The position numbers were made by a program, and so were the translations under genes. The notes under the pieces were generated by a model. It had not been told where the DNA came from and searched no databases. It worked only from the letters and a program-made list of their open reading frames with translations. Positions 23,525 to 34,229 of a stretch of DNA of 64,000 bases are shown here, piece after piece. This stretch comes from Ceratotherium simum simum (lineage: Eukaryota; Chordata; Mammalia; Perissodactyla; Rhinocerotidae): contig NW_004454166.1 in assembly GCF_000283155.1 (NCBI RefSeq), positions 10,219,170-10,283,169 of the forward strand. Reading direction: 5' to 3'. Every line of letters begins with the position of its first letter. Positions within the stretch are counted from its first letter, which is position 1.

Positions 23525-23700
23525 GGAGAGACAAGGTCTCAGCTTAGATCATTAACTACAGAACTCTAGGTATAACTTTACTTTCTTCATCTGTAAGATG
23601 GGCGAATAGCTGACCTTTATACTATACTTGACACATAGAGATGTTGAGTTCATTTGGAAAAGCTTTGGGAGTAGAAGCAATGTGAAAATACACACTATCA
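23525..23700 (+). repeat. Degraded MIR SINE
   Basis: The CTTTCTTCATCTGTAAGATG core at about 23582, followed by GGCGAATAGCTGACCTTTAT and CTATACTTGACACATAGAGA, is a sense MIR. The head is eroded. Confidence 0.6.
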
Positions 23701-23864
23701 TATTTTAAGCATAATATTAAAAGCAAGTTGAATATAGAATTACATCATTTTGAGAGTGTTAGCCCTATTTACTAAGGACTTTTAAATCAGCTTTTCTTAG
23801 AAAGGAACTCTCCTACCTTCTTAGTTGAAACCAAACACAGTAATCGTCATTATTTTTGCCTTTT

Positions 23865-24095
23865 CTTGAGCATTTACTTCATGTGCCAGATGTTATTCAG
23901 GAATTATCTCATTCCATTCTTACAACAACCCTGAAGAGTATCTGTTGTCTATTAGCATTTCCATTTTGAAGATGAAGAAATTGAAGCTTAGAGAGGGTAA
24001 GAAATTTGCCTAAAGACAGATACTAATGAGTGTCTGGATTTGAACTCAGGATTGAGTTTAAACTCTAAATTATTTCCAATATATTATCCTGCTAC
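23865..24095 (-). repeat. MIR SINE, antisense
   Basis: Reverse MIR: TTGAGCATTTACTTCATGTG, CCAGATGTTATTCAGGAATT, TCTTACAACAACCCTGAAGA, TTTGAAGATGAAGAAATTGA, GCTTAGAGAGGGTAAGAAAT and GGATTTGAACTCAGGATTG. Core and both flanks are recognisable. Confidence 0.83.
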
Positions 24096-24539
24096 TGTAG
24101 TTTCCAGGGGTCCAATCAAGTTAGTGTCCTCAACTTTTATGTTTCTCCATTTACATATTTCCGCTCCAGATGGATGAGAATATGTACAGTTATAAACGTA
24201 TTAACACACGGTGGTTTTACAAGCAATTTCCAAGTTTAACAACCCTCCTCATCATCTCCTGATGAATCACCCCAATCTATGGGTCAAGCCTAATGCCTCT
24301 CATTCTTGATGAAAATCAAGAGCACTGGCCCTCACTCCCCATACACAAAGTGATATCTTTACTCCAAGTGTCCCATGGTGAGGGCAGTGCCCAGTCTGAA
24401 TCTCCCATGGAGAAGTGACGCTGGTCTGAGGTGTCTCTGGGCACTGCAATTGTCTCCATCTTTATGGATCAGAAAGGTGTTATCAAATAAAGTGTGTTAA
24501 ATCCTCCGGCACCCCATGTACTCTGTAAATAGAAGGGAT

Positions 24540-24615
24540 GATGGTAATAATGATGATGATGACTTAAAGCAGGGATTGTTGACTTAAAACAGGATGACTT
24601 AAAGCAGGAATGATA
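24540..24615. repeat. Short tandem motif with ATG-rich run
   Basis: An ATGATGATGATG run is followed by three copies of GACTTAAAGCAGG (24561-24573, 24581-24593 with one change, 24596-24608), spaced 20 and 15 bases. No known element. Confidence 0.8.
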
Positions 24616-24619
24616 GTTA

Positions 24620-26015
24620 GAGGCTGCTCATCCCATCTTTATTTCAGTGGACCTCCTTAGCTGAAGGTAAAAAGAGCATGGACAATAGTTTTCCCTCTGG
24701 TCATTGTCCTTTTCTAAGATTACTAGACAAATATAAGGCAGGATGCTGCTGATGATGATGCGGATGATTAGAAAATAATGAAGCTATTCACAACCATATG
24801 AGATTGGTGTAAGCAATTGTTTCCATCTCAAGCAATAATTGGAAGTCAAATCTGTTTCTGACCACTGTGCCTGCTGAGCTCGCTGTGGTCATTGGCCATT
24901 TTTAAAATAATTTATTTCCACGTTGCAACAATAGCAAAACCTACTGTGTCCAATTAAATCTCTACTTACAGCAGCCCAGGGAGTGTGAGCGGTTGCTGGA
25001 GACAGATCCATGTCCTTGTGACCTTATCTTCTTATACTTTGCATTCAGCTACGAAATTAAATTGCAGGAAATGATTCAGTTTTGAATCATTCCATTCCAA
25101 AAGGCAGAAGCCAAAAGTTCTCCTATAAGTGACAAACACGTGGACTGCTTTTTAGATGGGAAACATCTTTAAGCAGGCTCTGTAAACTGGACCAGAGGTT
25201 CAGACATCTCTAGGCCTGGTGGGATTTGAGCTTTCAGATTTGCTCCAGCTTTGTCTTACTTCTGTCAAAGCCCCTTATTCAGATAGAGGGAGTTTGCCTT
25301 CCTTGTTTGCTAGGAAACTTTTTTTTTTAAGTTCCCTGGAAAAGACTCTTCTTGAGGCATTCTCAGTCTAACTTCCTCTTCTGGTTAAGAAACTGAAGGA
25401 CAACATTAAAACTTGAGGTTATGGAGAGTTATGCCAATGGGGACTAAGCTGTGAGCATTTTGTTGATTTAAATGGACAGAAAGATGAGGTCAGAATAAAA
25501 CCTTGTTTCTTCTGTAATTTAGAGGCTAGGAACCATGATGGCTTTTTTCCCCCTAATAATGCTCAAATTATCCATTCAGAGTGATTTGATTTCAGGTTTG
25601 AAGCTGGAGTTCGCAGTAATAATCCTTCTCAGTATGAAGCACTTATTTATGGAGTAGTCTTTGCCATTTTTAATTGCACTTTCCCCTCATGCCCTTATTA
25701 ATTATCTCTCTAGTTCCTCTTAGGTCTTGTCATGATGCCAAATATTGAAATAGAAAGGTTTATTTATTTCAAAGACATACAGAATAGGACAGGTTGTACA
25801 ACTTGCTGTTTTGACTCTTAAAGGTTCATGCTTTCAGAAAGTATGCTCCATGTAAATTGGGGTGCTTCATGCAAATTGGGTGCCCCTCTGGATTTCCAGT
25901 TGATAATGGACCCTTGGGACTATTACTTGCTTGAAGTGTCCTTGGAAATCTCACAAAGCAAGGTGTTTTGTGAGCCTAGTGAAGCTGCAGTTTCCAATTA
26001 TGATGCCCCTTTGCT
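24620..26015. other. Single-copy sequence, no gene seen
   Basis: No repeat family is recognised. An 80-codon plus-strand frame (25828-26070) runs into an L2 and lacks a domain. A short perfect palindrome with a TEAD-like motif lies at 25070-25098 (see findings). Confidence 0.45.
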
Positions 26016-26019
26016 CACA

Positions 26020-26490
26020 AATAGTCAGTGGCTCCCAAATACTCCTGGGATCAAATGCCACCTCCTCTAGTGTGACCCTAGCCTAAATTTTCCTCTACTT
26101 GGGCACAAGTCTCTTCAGCGTGCCCAAACTGGTCCCAACACTTTTCTGGATCAATGCTCACATCATTTCCTACATTTGGAATCTCCTCCTTCATGCCCTA
26201 GTCTGTTGAAATCTTACATGTAACCCTTCAAGGCTCATCAAATTTTCCGTTTTGCATAAAAACGGAAACCCTTTTATAAACCCTCCTTTGACTCTGCAGA
26301 GTACTCGGATTATGCTTCTTTTGTGGCATTGTGTTGCAACCATTAGTAATCTTGTCTTAACTGTCCCAGCTCGATTGTAAACTCCTTGAGGACAAGACGG
26401 TGCTCACTCATTTTTGTAGTCCCCCAGTGCTTTGCAAAATGTGTGGTGTGCAGTAAGTCACTATGTAGGCTTGTTGAACTCAATTGCAAC
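26020..26490 (+). repeat. L2 LINE 3' region
   Basis: Sense L2: GTGGCTCCCAAATACTCCTG, GGAATCTCCTCCTTCATGCC, TGTAACCCTTCAAGGCTCAT, GACTCTGCAGAGTACTCGGA, TCGATTGTAAACTCCTTGAG and GACAAGACGGTGCTC, ending with GGTGTGCAGTAAGTCACTAT. About 470 bp of the 3' part is present, without coding capacity. Confidence 0.78.
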
Positions 26491-27650
26491 AAAATATTCC
26501 AGTTCAGTTCTTGAGGATCTTTCTAGAGAAGGTTGGCAACAGAGAAGCCCCTCTGAAAGACCAGGTCTGGCTGTCCTGCCTGGGCTCTGAACACTCCAGG
26601 GAACTAAGCGAGATCTGAAACAAACTTGATCCTAAAACTTATTGGGAGTAGCAATACCAGAAAATTCCATTCCTTAGCTCTAGGTGACAAGGACATGAGA
26701 AAATGAGACAATTATTGGCTGGAAACCAAGGAAATCTCTGTAGCTGAAAGGCAATATGGGGCTGAATATATATAAAGGGCCTAATTTTTTTGGCTTGAAA
26801 TATCTGTAAATTACAGCAGGAACATTCTGGAGTTATATCTATCTTCTCAAGGCTGACTATAACCTTCTTGTATGAAAATATTCTTTGTGATGAGTGTTAG
26901 AGATGAGTGTTGCCCAGAGACGCAACTTTTATGTTTTGCTCTTTAAGAACAATTTCAATTCTCCAACTTCCCCTTCTCTGACTTGTAGGGCAGTTGAATG
27001 TCTTCTAACTGAAGGATCTCGGCAGAGTGTCCTGAGCTTCTTTGGAGGTTAGCATTCCAGCAAACATTTGGCTTAGAGAATTCCTAAAACAGCAATGTGT
27101 ACTCTGAAGGGCGGTTAAAATTTTAAGAAGCCAGTAGAAGCTTTGTGTGTGTGTTGCACTCTCTGGAATGTGAGAGCTAGTATTCTCTCTCACAATTTGT
27201 TTTTCTCCTGCACACTGATTACACATTCGGTATGTAATAGAGTGTATATTATGTTATTCTCAGACTGTTTTAAAGGAAACTACACATTCCTTCCTTCATG
27301 AGTCAGTTTCCTAGCTGTGGTATAGAAAAAAAGCAACCTGTCAGAGAAGCTGATGAAATGACAGATTATTTTTTTTAACGGGCTTAAATTTTCTGCGATA
27401 TTCTAAGTGAATCATCCACTGAGTGGCTTTCCCTTTTGTGTGTATATTTTGAAGTGCCAGTCATGGTTGAATGTTAATAATCAATCTGGCCATTGATCTC
27501 TGAAGACACAGAGTATCTTTCCAAATGCGCTGACGATTACGTTTAATACAATTTTATGTTCTTGGTGGGGAGAGGAAAGAGAGGACGATTACATATTGGT
27601 GGGTTTTGTTTGTTTTTGACATTTTGACTTTTTGAATCTTTCCTTATACA
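26491..27650. other. Single-copy sequence, no gene seen
   Basis: No repeat or gene is recognised. The 73-codon minus-strand frame (27005-27226) has no known domain. The part from 27,260 to 27,620 is motif-dense and is listed as a candidate regulatory segment in the findings. Confidence 0.45.
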
Positions 27651-27654
27651 TCTT

Positions 27655-27790
27655 TTCCTCCATCCGTCACCCCTCCATCCATCAAACATTTAATGTGCAT
27701 CTCTGCTATGTGTCAGGCTCTGTGCTAGGAGCTGGGAAGTGTCTGTGAAAAAGCCAAGACCTCATGGAGACAACTAAAGAACAATTTCCA
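27655..27790 (+). repeat. Old dispersed repeat, head piece
   Basis: ATTTAATGTGCATCTCTGCT, ATGTGTCAGGCTCTGTGCTA, GGAGCTGGGAAGTGTC and CCTCATGGAGACAACT match the opening of the same dispersed family seen at 2.06, 47.75, 51.06 and 61.28 kb. Name not assigned. Confidence 0.5.
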
Positions 27791-28559
27791 AGGAAAAAAA
27801 AGCTTCAGACAGTTCCCCCATAACTGCCCTTTCTCTGTTGTCTGCTACTGGCCTGATACAAACCCTCTTCCCTCCCTTCATAACCCCACAGCCCCGAAGA
27901 CCTTTGTGGGCCTTAGAGGTCAGCTCACAGATGTGGCCCTGGGACACCCTCCTCTTTATCTATGTTGTACTTACAAGAGATGGAGGCACATGGGTCTTTT
28001 ATAATTTTTTTTTCCTTTTTCTTTTTTGATTAGCATCTGCACAAATGGCCTTAGTTCATTGCTTTAAACTAACTAATCCGGCTTGTTAAGATGGAGATTG
28101 TCATCCACAAGTTGTTATTAGCAGGTTTGTAAAGGAAGAGGGTCTCAGGCGGAGCAGGGCAGGCTTGGAGAAAGGTTATATAATATAATATGTTCTTCAG
28201 GCTCCATATGAGGGGAGACAATGCTGCCTTAAAGAACCTGTTTTCAAGTGCTACTTAGGGGCTTCCATAGTCTTGCCTATTCTACCTCATGAAAAGGGAG
28301 ATCCAATCATTGCTTTCTGGAAACTATTCTCCTCATCTCTTTGGCTGTCATATGTATTTAACAGTAGTGCCCTCAAGGACAATGGGGTGGGTAAGCGTGC
28401 TAGGGGGCTCCAGCCTACAGCCTGTAGGTTTTCATTTCACATCGCCGGGTTTGCTAAGAATGGTCTTCTTTGTTTCCATTTTGAGTCCTAGCTGAATTCT
28501 TATATGTTGTCTGATCTTCAAGCTCAAATAGCCAAGGGACCAGGCAGCTGTGAATCAAC

Positions 28560-28560
<1 letters not shown>
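27791..28560. other. Single-copy sequence, no gene seen
   Basis: No repeat or gene is recognised between the old repeat and the TG/CG microsatellite. Overlapping frames at 28273-28495 have no domain. Confidence 0.45.
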
Positions 28561-28561
<1 letters not shown>

Positions 28562-28609
<48 letters not shown>

Positions 28610-28614
28610 CGCGC
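28562..28614. repeat. (TG)20(CG)6 compound microsatellite
   Basis: 53 bases of uninterrupted alternating pyrimidine-purine: 20 TG units (28562-28601) pass directly into CG units (28602-28613) plus a C. Both unit types favour left-handed Z-DNA, CG most strongly. The His/Thr-rich minus-strand frame across it is an artefact of the repeat. Confidence 0.97.
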
Positions 28615-28615
28615 T

Positions 28616-31600
28616 TCCTAGCAGGTAATATAGCAAAGAAGACAGTATACTTTTCCTTATTTCTTTAAATCGATAGGGATTTGGAGGAAAAGACTTTAAT
28701 AAAATAGAATCGTGACTGATTATTTTCCCCCTTTCCGAGCCCTGCTGTAAAATCAGAAGGTTATGAATAGCAAGAGGGGAAAAAAAAACCCCTTTTCAAT
28801 GTAGTCCTGTGGGTTTAAACCCAAACCTTCGATTTATAATGAAAGCTCAGTGTCTATATACTCACCTCCACCTTATGAGATGGATCTCCATTCTGACTGC
28901 AGAGTGTAAGGAAATCTTCCACATGCCTTCACTTATTGGGAAGGTACACAGTTGCTTATCTGTTGTTTTTCTTCCACATAGTCTACGTTATGATTTGGAA
29001 ATTCAACATCATGTATTTTTTTCCCCCAGGCCAGATGTTTTATCCTGCTATGTTAAGTCATCTTGACATGTTGCCATGAAATGGAAACAACTGCTAGTTT
29101 TAATATTGCTCCATATCTTTATTACGAGGTACGTCTCACGCATCTTAATTCCTCATAATCTGCTTCTCTGTTGTTCTCTGATCTTCTTCATCCCAACCCC
29201 CTTTGCTCCTGAAGAAGGCATATTGTAATTGTATGACAGTCGTGTCCCAGTAGCTAAAGAGGTTCTAGATAGCATAATGAATATGCAGCATATTATCTCC
29301 CAGGATATGCGCCTGTGTCTTTAATCACAGCTGGAATGCAAAATCGGGCTCCACCTTTCAACTCTATCTCCATCATGCTGAGAGAGTGAGAGAGAGCGAG
29401 ACGGAGACTGCTAGACAGCTCGAAAGAGATTGCAGCTCAGATGTCCTGAAAAACAGCAAATCCCTCAGACCTGGCAGATTCCGTTACCATGAGAACTGCA
29501 GATATTTCCATTGTGATGGTTTGCTCCAGCAGCCATCTGTTACACCCATTTGATTAGGAAGTACAGTTCAGCTTGTATGGGATTTTCATCACACCTTATC
29601 CCAGGGCAGTATAGGGAGGCTCTTGCCTTTTTATATGCTAAACTCCAAGGCTTCAAAGTACTGTAATTTACCGAGGCGGAGGGCATTTAATGAAACGTTA
29701 TGAGAAGGTCACTAAAGACCGAAGCTCTGAGAAGAAATACACGCAGGAGATGTAAGAGAGGATTAGACAGCAGAAATGCAACCAACTCAGAAAATTAACC
29801 ATATTTAGCAATCCCTTCTTCTCTCGGTGGAGCGGAGCGAAATGAAGACCTGGGTTCTAAGACCTCGCATCCTGGAGGCATGGCATGAATGCTACCGGGG
29901 CAGTAATTCTCTCTCAGGGCTCAAGGACAATCCAAACAAAGGGAGAGAAGGGTAGTGCCTCCCCAAACATCTCATCAGTTGAGATGAATCCACTGTATAA
30001 AGATTACATTAGCTCTAAAAATTTTATGATGCCATCTAACTTTTCCGTAGACACAAAACGACCTTAAAAGTTCCTTGAAGCAGTGCTGTAATTTACAGAT
30101 TTAAACCAGTTATTTGAGCTAGTTGTCCCTCTGTGTATTTTTGTGGGGGAGGAAATGCTGATGGTACATCATATAGACATAAAAATAGGAATTCCCTTCC
30201 ATTAAGACTCTCCAAATATCCTTCCCAGGCGGTAAGCATTCTAGGTCCAAGCTTACAGGAGGGTTGGTGCGGTCCGAGAGAAGCAGCTTTAGAGTATCTT
30301 AAATTGACTGGAGTTCCTATAAACTTGGGAAGCTAGTTAAATGCTTACACACCTACATGAATTTGTGATGGCTGCACAGGGGCCCTGATGTGGCCTCCTT
30401 TTGTTTCCCAGCCTGCGCTTTCTAGAACGGACTCTGATAATATATCACTCAGGTTGGGCGAGAGCTGCCAAATTTTCCAAACTTGCTAAGTTTGCATATC
30501 CCATTATGTCACATTTTGTCTGTTGGTTTGGTTTCTGGGTGACTCTTTCTGAACAAGGGAAACGCTTTCCCTATCTGATTGTACTGCAGGCTAGAGAACT
30601 TTCCCCCACTCTCATTTCCTGGCCTGGTGTCAGGTTGCCATCCAGGGAGGCTGGGACATCAGGAGGAACCAGAGAATTCATTCACTGCTTTGATGCCAAA
30701 GACACATTTCTGGCCTGATAAAATCAGTGACCAGGACCACGGAGATTAAAAATTGGGACAAGATGTTGCCCTTTTTTGCTGAAATACAGTGGATTTTTTT
30801 AACCTTTGAAGGGGAAAACTTGAACTTCATAGATGAGGACCTGTGTTTTTCTTGAATGGTGAACCAACTGGCTCAGCCAGCAGCTGAAGGTACAAAGGAA
30901 TCATGGTCCTTCCCTTGAGAATGGGTACTTAGAAGCCTCTCCTCCTCCATCCCAGCAGCAAAGGAACTCCTCGCACTACAGATTTTCCAGTGGTGTTGAC
31001 ATTCCCATTAAACCCTCAATCGTACACCCTGGAGACTACCCTTTCTCCAAGGTTTTTGAGACAGGGCCCTGGTTTCATGAACACAGGGTCTGTCTCTGAA
31101 AGGCAGCAGATGCAATGAGGGCCTGAATCGAAACAATAAATACCATTCAGGTTTCCTGCTCAGAACTTCTTATAGTGGTGCCTTTGTTAAAGGCAACGTG
31201 GACTAAAATGCCTCCCCCTGCACCACCCCCCAGTCCCTCTAGCTCCCCACTGGGATCTCAACTACTTTTGGGAAGTAAAGGTTAAGTGTCTGAGGCAAAA
31301 TCAGTTGACATACAGAAGAGACTAAAGCAAATGTGTCACTCACTTGCCAGCAAGAGGGTGGGGTGGAGTACTTTTGGGGAGGGGAATGAATTTTACTTGA
31401 AGCCAGAAGAAAAACGGCACTTGGAGGGGAGTGCTAGCTAGAAATATTCTCCTCTGAGCTGGGATGTTAACAGTGGCACCTTCTGACTTAATGTGGCATC
31501 TTTCTTCATCGTTATCAATCTCCTGAGAGCTCTCCTGCCATCTGTACCATTCGTGCTTCAGGCTCCCATATGAAAGTCCAATCTGGCAGCATAAATACAG

Positions 31601-32435
31601 GCTAATGAAGAGTAGGTGTCTGACTGACTGAGGGAGCAGTGGTCCTGTGTCAATGATGGAGCAGAATTCATTCATTTAAAAAAACCCCTGCATTTATACA
31701 GCCATTCCAGAAGAAATTCTCTTCCCTCCTCTTTTTTTTCCCCTCCCTCCTCTCTCTTATCCTCCTTTCTCATTTTCCTCCTGTGTCATCCTACGTTAAT
31801 GGAGTTCACGCAAAAGTCAGCATAAAAATGGTCTTTGCCTAGAATGTTATACCTCGGAGATTAAAAATAGGAACGTGATGTGGACTTGCCGACATGTGGT
31901 GGGTTATTTTTTCCCCTTCAGTGGGAAAGCTATAACTACATAGATTAGCAAAACTTGTGCAAGAATGGATGTAAAACAGATTTATCTCTGTGTCAGCTTT
32001 ATCTGATCCATTTGGTCTTGCAGAGTTTGGATGGCTTCCTTTGTTACAATAACCAGCTTTCAAACATCTATATCCTTAGGGTATTAAATGTCAGCCTCCC
32101 GATGTACCAGTCAAGGATAGAGGGTTGACAGTCTGGGGGCTGGAGAAGTGCTCTGTGTGTGCAAGGAGAAGGGTTGCTTGTGCACCAAGGCTGTTCCTGG
32201 TGTGACCTACAGGATCTCCCACCACCTCCCCATGTCACTGTGTAGGGGTGCTGAAGCTTACCACCGCCATTAATATCCTTTTACAAAGAATTCAAAAAGA
32301 TTTCCTGTCACTGACAAGGACAGATTTGTTAGAGGTCTCTCAAGGAAATGGACAATAACTAATTAATTGAGCTCTCCATGACTTTCCATGCTGTCGTTTT
32401 TCATTTATCTGCTCTCGTTTCTCACTACACAGGAC
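28616..32435. other. Long single-copy stretch without recognised repeats
   Basis: Nearly 3.8 kb in which I recognise no interspersed repeat, only a GA-rich run (29382-29405) and a pyrimidine tract (31717-31785). The frames up to 111 codons (minus strand 31340-31675; plus strand 30401-30718, 105 codons) have no recognisable domain and no splice-supported exon structure. The segment 29,090-29,770 is the strongest candidate here for conserved non-coding DNA. Confidence 0.5.
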
Positions 32436-32438
32436 CAG

Positions 32439-32562
32439 CTCTTCTTTTTCTTTCTTTTCTTTCTTTCTCTCCTTCTATTTACCTCTTTCATTATTTCTGT
32501 CACTCTCTTCTTTCCTTCTTGCCCCGTTTTCTCCCAGCTCTCTTCTCTCTCTCTCTTTTGTC
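32439..32562. repeat. Polypyrimidine tract
   Basis: About 120 bases dominated by C and T, with TTTCTTTC and TCTCTCTC units. The two overlapping Leu/Ser/Phe-rich frames here are translations of the tract. Confidence 0.9.
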
Positions 32563-32796
32563 GAGTCTATACTTAAAAAATCAAAATAAAACTAAACCTT
32601 AGCAGGACACTTACATGCAAAGATTTTTCTAGGAATATTAGTACATTTCTTCTGAATCTGAAAATTGTCATCTTCCGGGGTTGGAAAGGGCCTCATAAGT
32701 TCCCTCTTTGTACTGAATGTATAAATAATCTTTAATATCCTTGACAAGAGATTGCAAGGTTTTTGTTAAAAAACCTACAGTGACCTACTAAAATAG

Positions 32797-32826
32797 TGCA
32801 TTATTTTATTATTATTATTATTATTG
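32797..32826. repeat. (TTA)n microsatellite
   Basis: TTATTATTATTATTATTG-type run within A/T-rich DNA. Short simple repeat with no associated element seen. Confidence 0.9.
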
Positions 32827-33184
32827 TGTATTACCATTATTAGCATCCAGGAATGACATACTATATATGCTCTAGAAAATAAGGAACCATGCTAATTGTC
32901 TCAAGAAAAAAACAATTGAGAACCTATCTAATTAAATGGAAATTTCATCAGAACCTGCTAATAGTTCTGTGAGATCGTGAACACCCCATGGAGATGTTGC
33001 CTCATCTCTCTCCTCATTATTGAGCTGCCCAGCTCATTGGGTTGGAGCAGGCCGCCAATGAACTCAAGGCTTCCTGTTCCCTCTTCAGTCTCTGTGCACA
33101 GAGAATCTGAATTCCTGGGTATGCCTGCTCCACTGCCTCTGTTCTCATGCCCATCAGAGGAACACAGGGCATAGCGTGGGGTTG

Positions 33185-33395
33185 TTGGATTTGGCTCTAG
33201 ATAAAAGCAAACAGATCTGGGATTAAATCCTGGCTCTGCTACTTGCTTTATGTATGTGATCTTTAGCAATCATTGGACCTTTTGGTGCCTCAGTTCTGCC
33301 ATCTGGAAAATGGAGATACCAACATCTTGAATCTTAACAAAGTTTGTTGCATGAATCAAATGCAGTAAGTCTGCGAAAATGTTGGAAACTGAGTG
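33185..33395 (+). repeat. MIR SINE
   Basis: Sense MIR: AACAGATCTGGGATTAAATC, CTGGCTCTGCTACTTGCTTT, TGCCTCAGTTCTGCCATCTG, GAAAATGGAGATACC and CATGAATCAAATGCAGTAAG. Well preserved. It continues almost directly into a short DNA transposon. Confidence 0.83.
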
Positions 33396-33402
33396 CTGAC
33401 TT

Positions 33403-33515
33403 GAGGGTGACCAGCTGTCCCAGTTTGCCTAGGAGTGAAGGGTTGCTTGGGGCACAGGACTTTCAGTGCTAAAACCAGGACAACCCTGGAAAAACTGGGA
33501 TGGTTGGTCATCCTA
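33403..33515 (+). mobile_element. Short DNA transposon with inverted termini
   Basis: A 113-bp element. The left end GAGGGTGACCAGCTGTCCCA is an imperfect inverted copy of the right end, which reads on the minus strand TAGGATGACCAACCATCCCA. The interior is short and non-coding. This fits a MITE-like non-autonomous element such as the MER63 group, a name given from memory. A target duplication was not evident. The 98-codon frame that starts inside is not a gene. Confidence 0.6.
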
Positions 33516-33739
33516 CTCAGAGCAATTCATGCCCCCTGGGAGGACCCAGACCCAGCTGCAACAAGTACCCCAGTGAGTAATGGAACTTTTTCCATGGTTG
33601 AGGGAAGTCATGTTTTCTTCTGGACTAGTTATCTGCTCTATTTTGGATCTATGAATTCTGAACTCTGGTTTGGGGAAGGCTTACTCACTCTCCCTCCCCT
33701 CAGTATCTCAAGGGGTAGCTTGAAACTTTAAAACAAGAT

Positions 33740-33985
33740 GAATAAAACATAAAATGAAGTAAGCACAAATTCCTTCCTCTGAGTTGGAGCCAATTCCTTC
33801 TTCAAGTCCAATACGTTTGTTACCCCATTCATGAGCCTTTAACTTACGCTATCTCTGTCCTCAGACTGATTCTGTGTTTTCAGGGAGTACTGTATTAGGT
33901 TATTGCTTTCCCTCCAGGTAGAATTTTAAACTCCTTGAAGGCAGAGAGCTGGCCTTATATTTTCTGAGTAACCACTGAATGAATG
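33740..33985 (+). repeat. L2 LINE 3' end
   Basis: CACAAATTCCTTCCTCTGAG, GTACTGTATTAGGTTATTGC and GAATTTTAAACTCCTTGAAG then GCAGAGAGCTGGCC follow the L2 3' end, closing with the AATG-type tail. Confidence 0.65.
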
Positions 33986-34080
33986 AATGAAGGAGAGAAT
34001 GAATGATTAATAAGTGGGGAAATGAGTCAGAGGGAATAAATGGGGATAGAGGTAGTGAATAAATGCATGAGTGAATCAAT
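33973..34080. repeat. (AATG)n-rich tract
   Basis: TGAATGAATGAATGAAGG followed by further imperfect GAATGAAT/ATAAATG units; probably grown from the L2 tail. Confidence 0.8.
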
Positions 34081-34229
34081 GATTTTTCTGTGTTTATTAA
34101 TAAGCATATATGCCATTTTAGTCTTGATCTGGCTCTATCATGTAGCTTACGTCTAGAATTTTTGAACTTCAAATCCTGGGTCCTGGTTCTCGCCTTGGCT
34201 GCCATATTAAATTCCTAATAACCAAAATG

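Noticed and set aside
22527..31170. Shared 15-mer CCATTCAGGTTTCCT near 22,530 and 31,145 as a possible duplicated regulatory module
   Set aside because: A 64-kb window is expected to contain a shared 15-mer or two by chance, and the flanks do not align.
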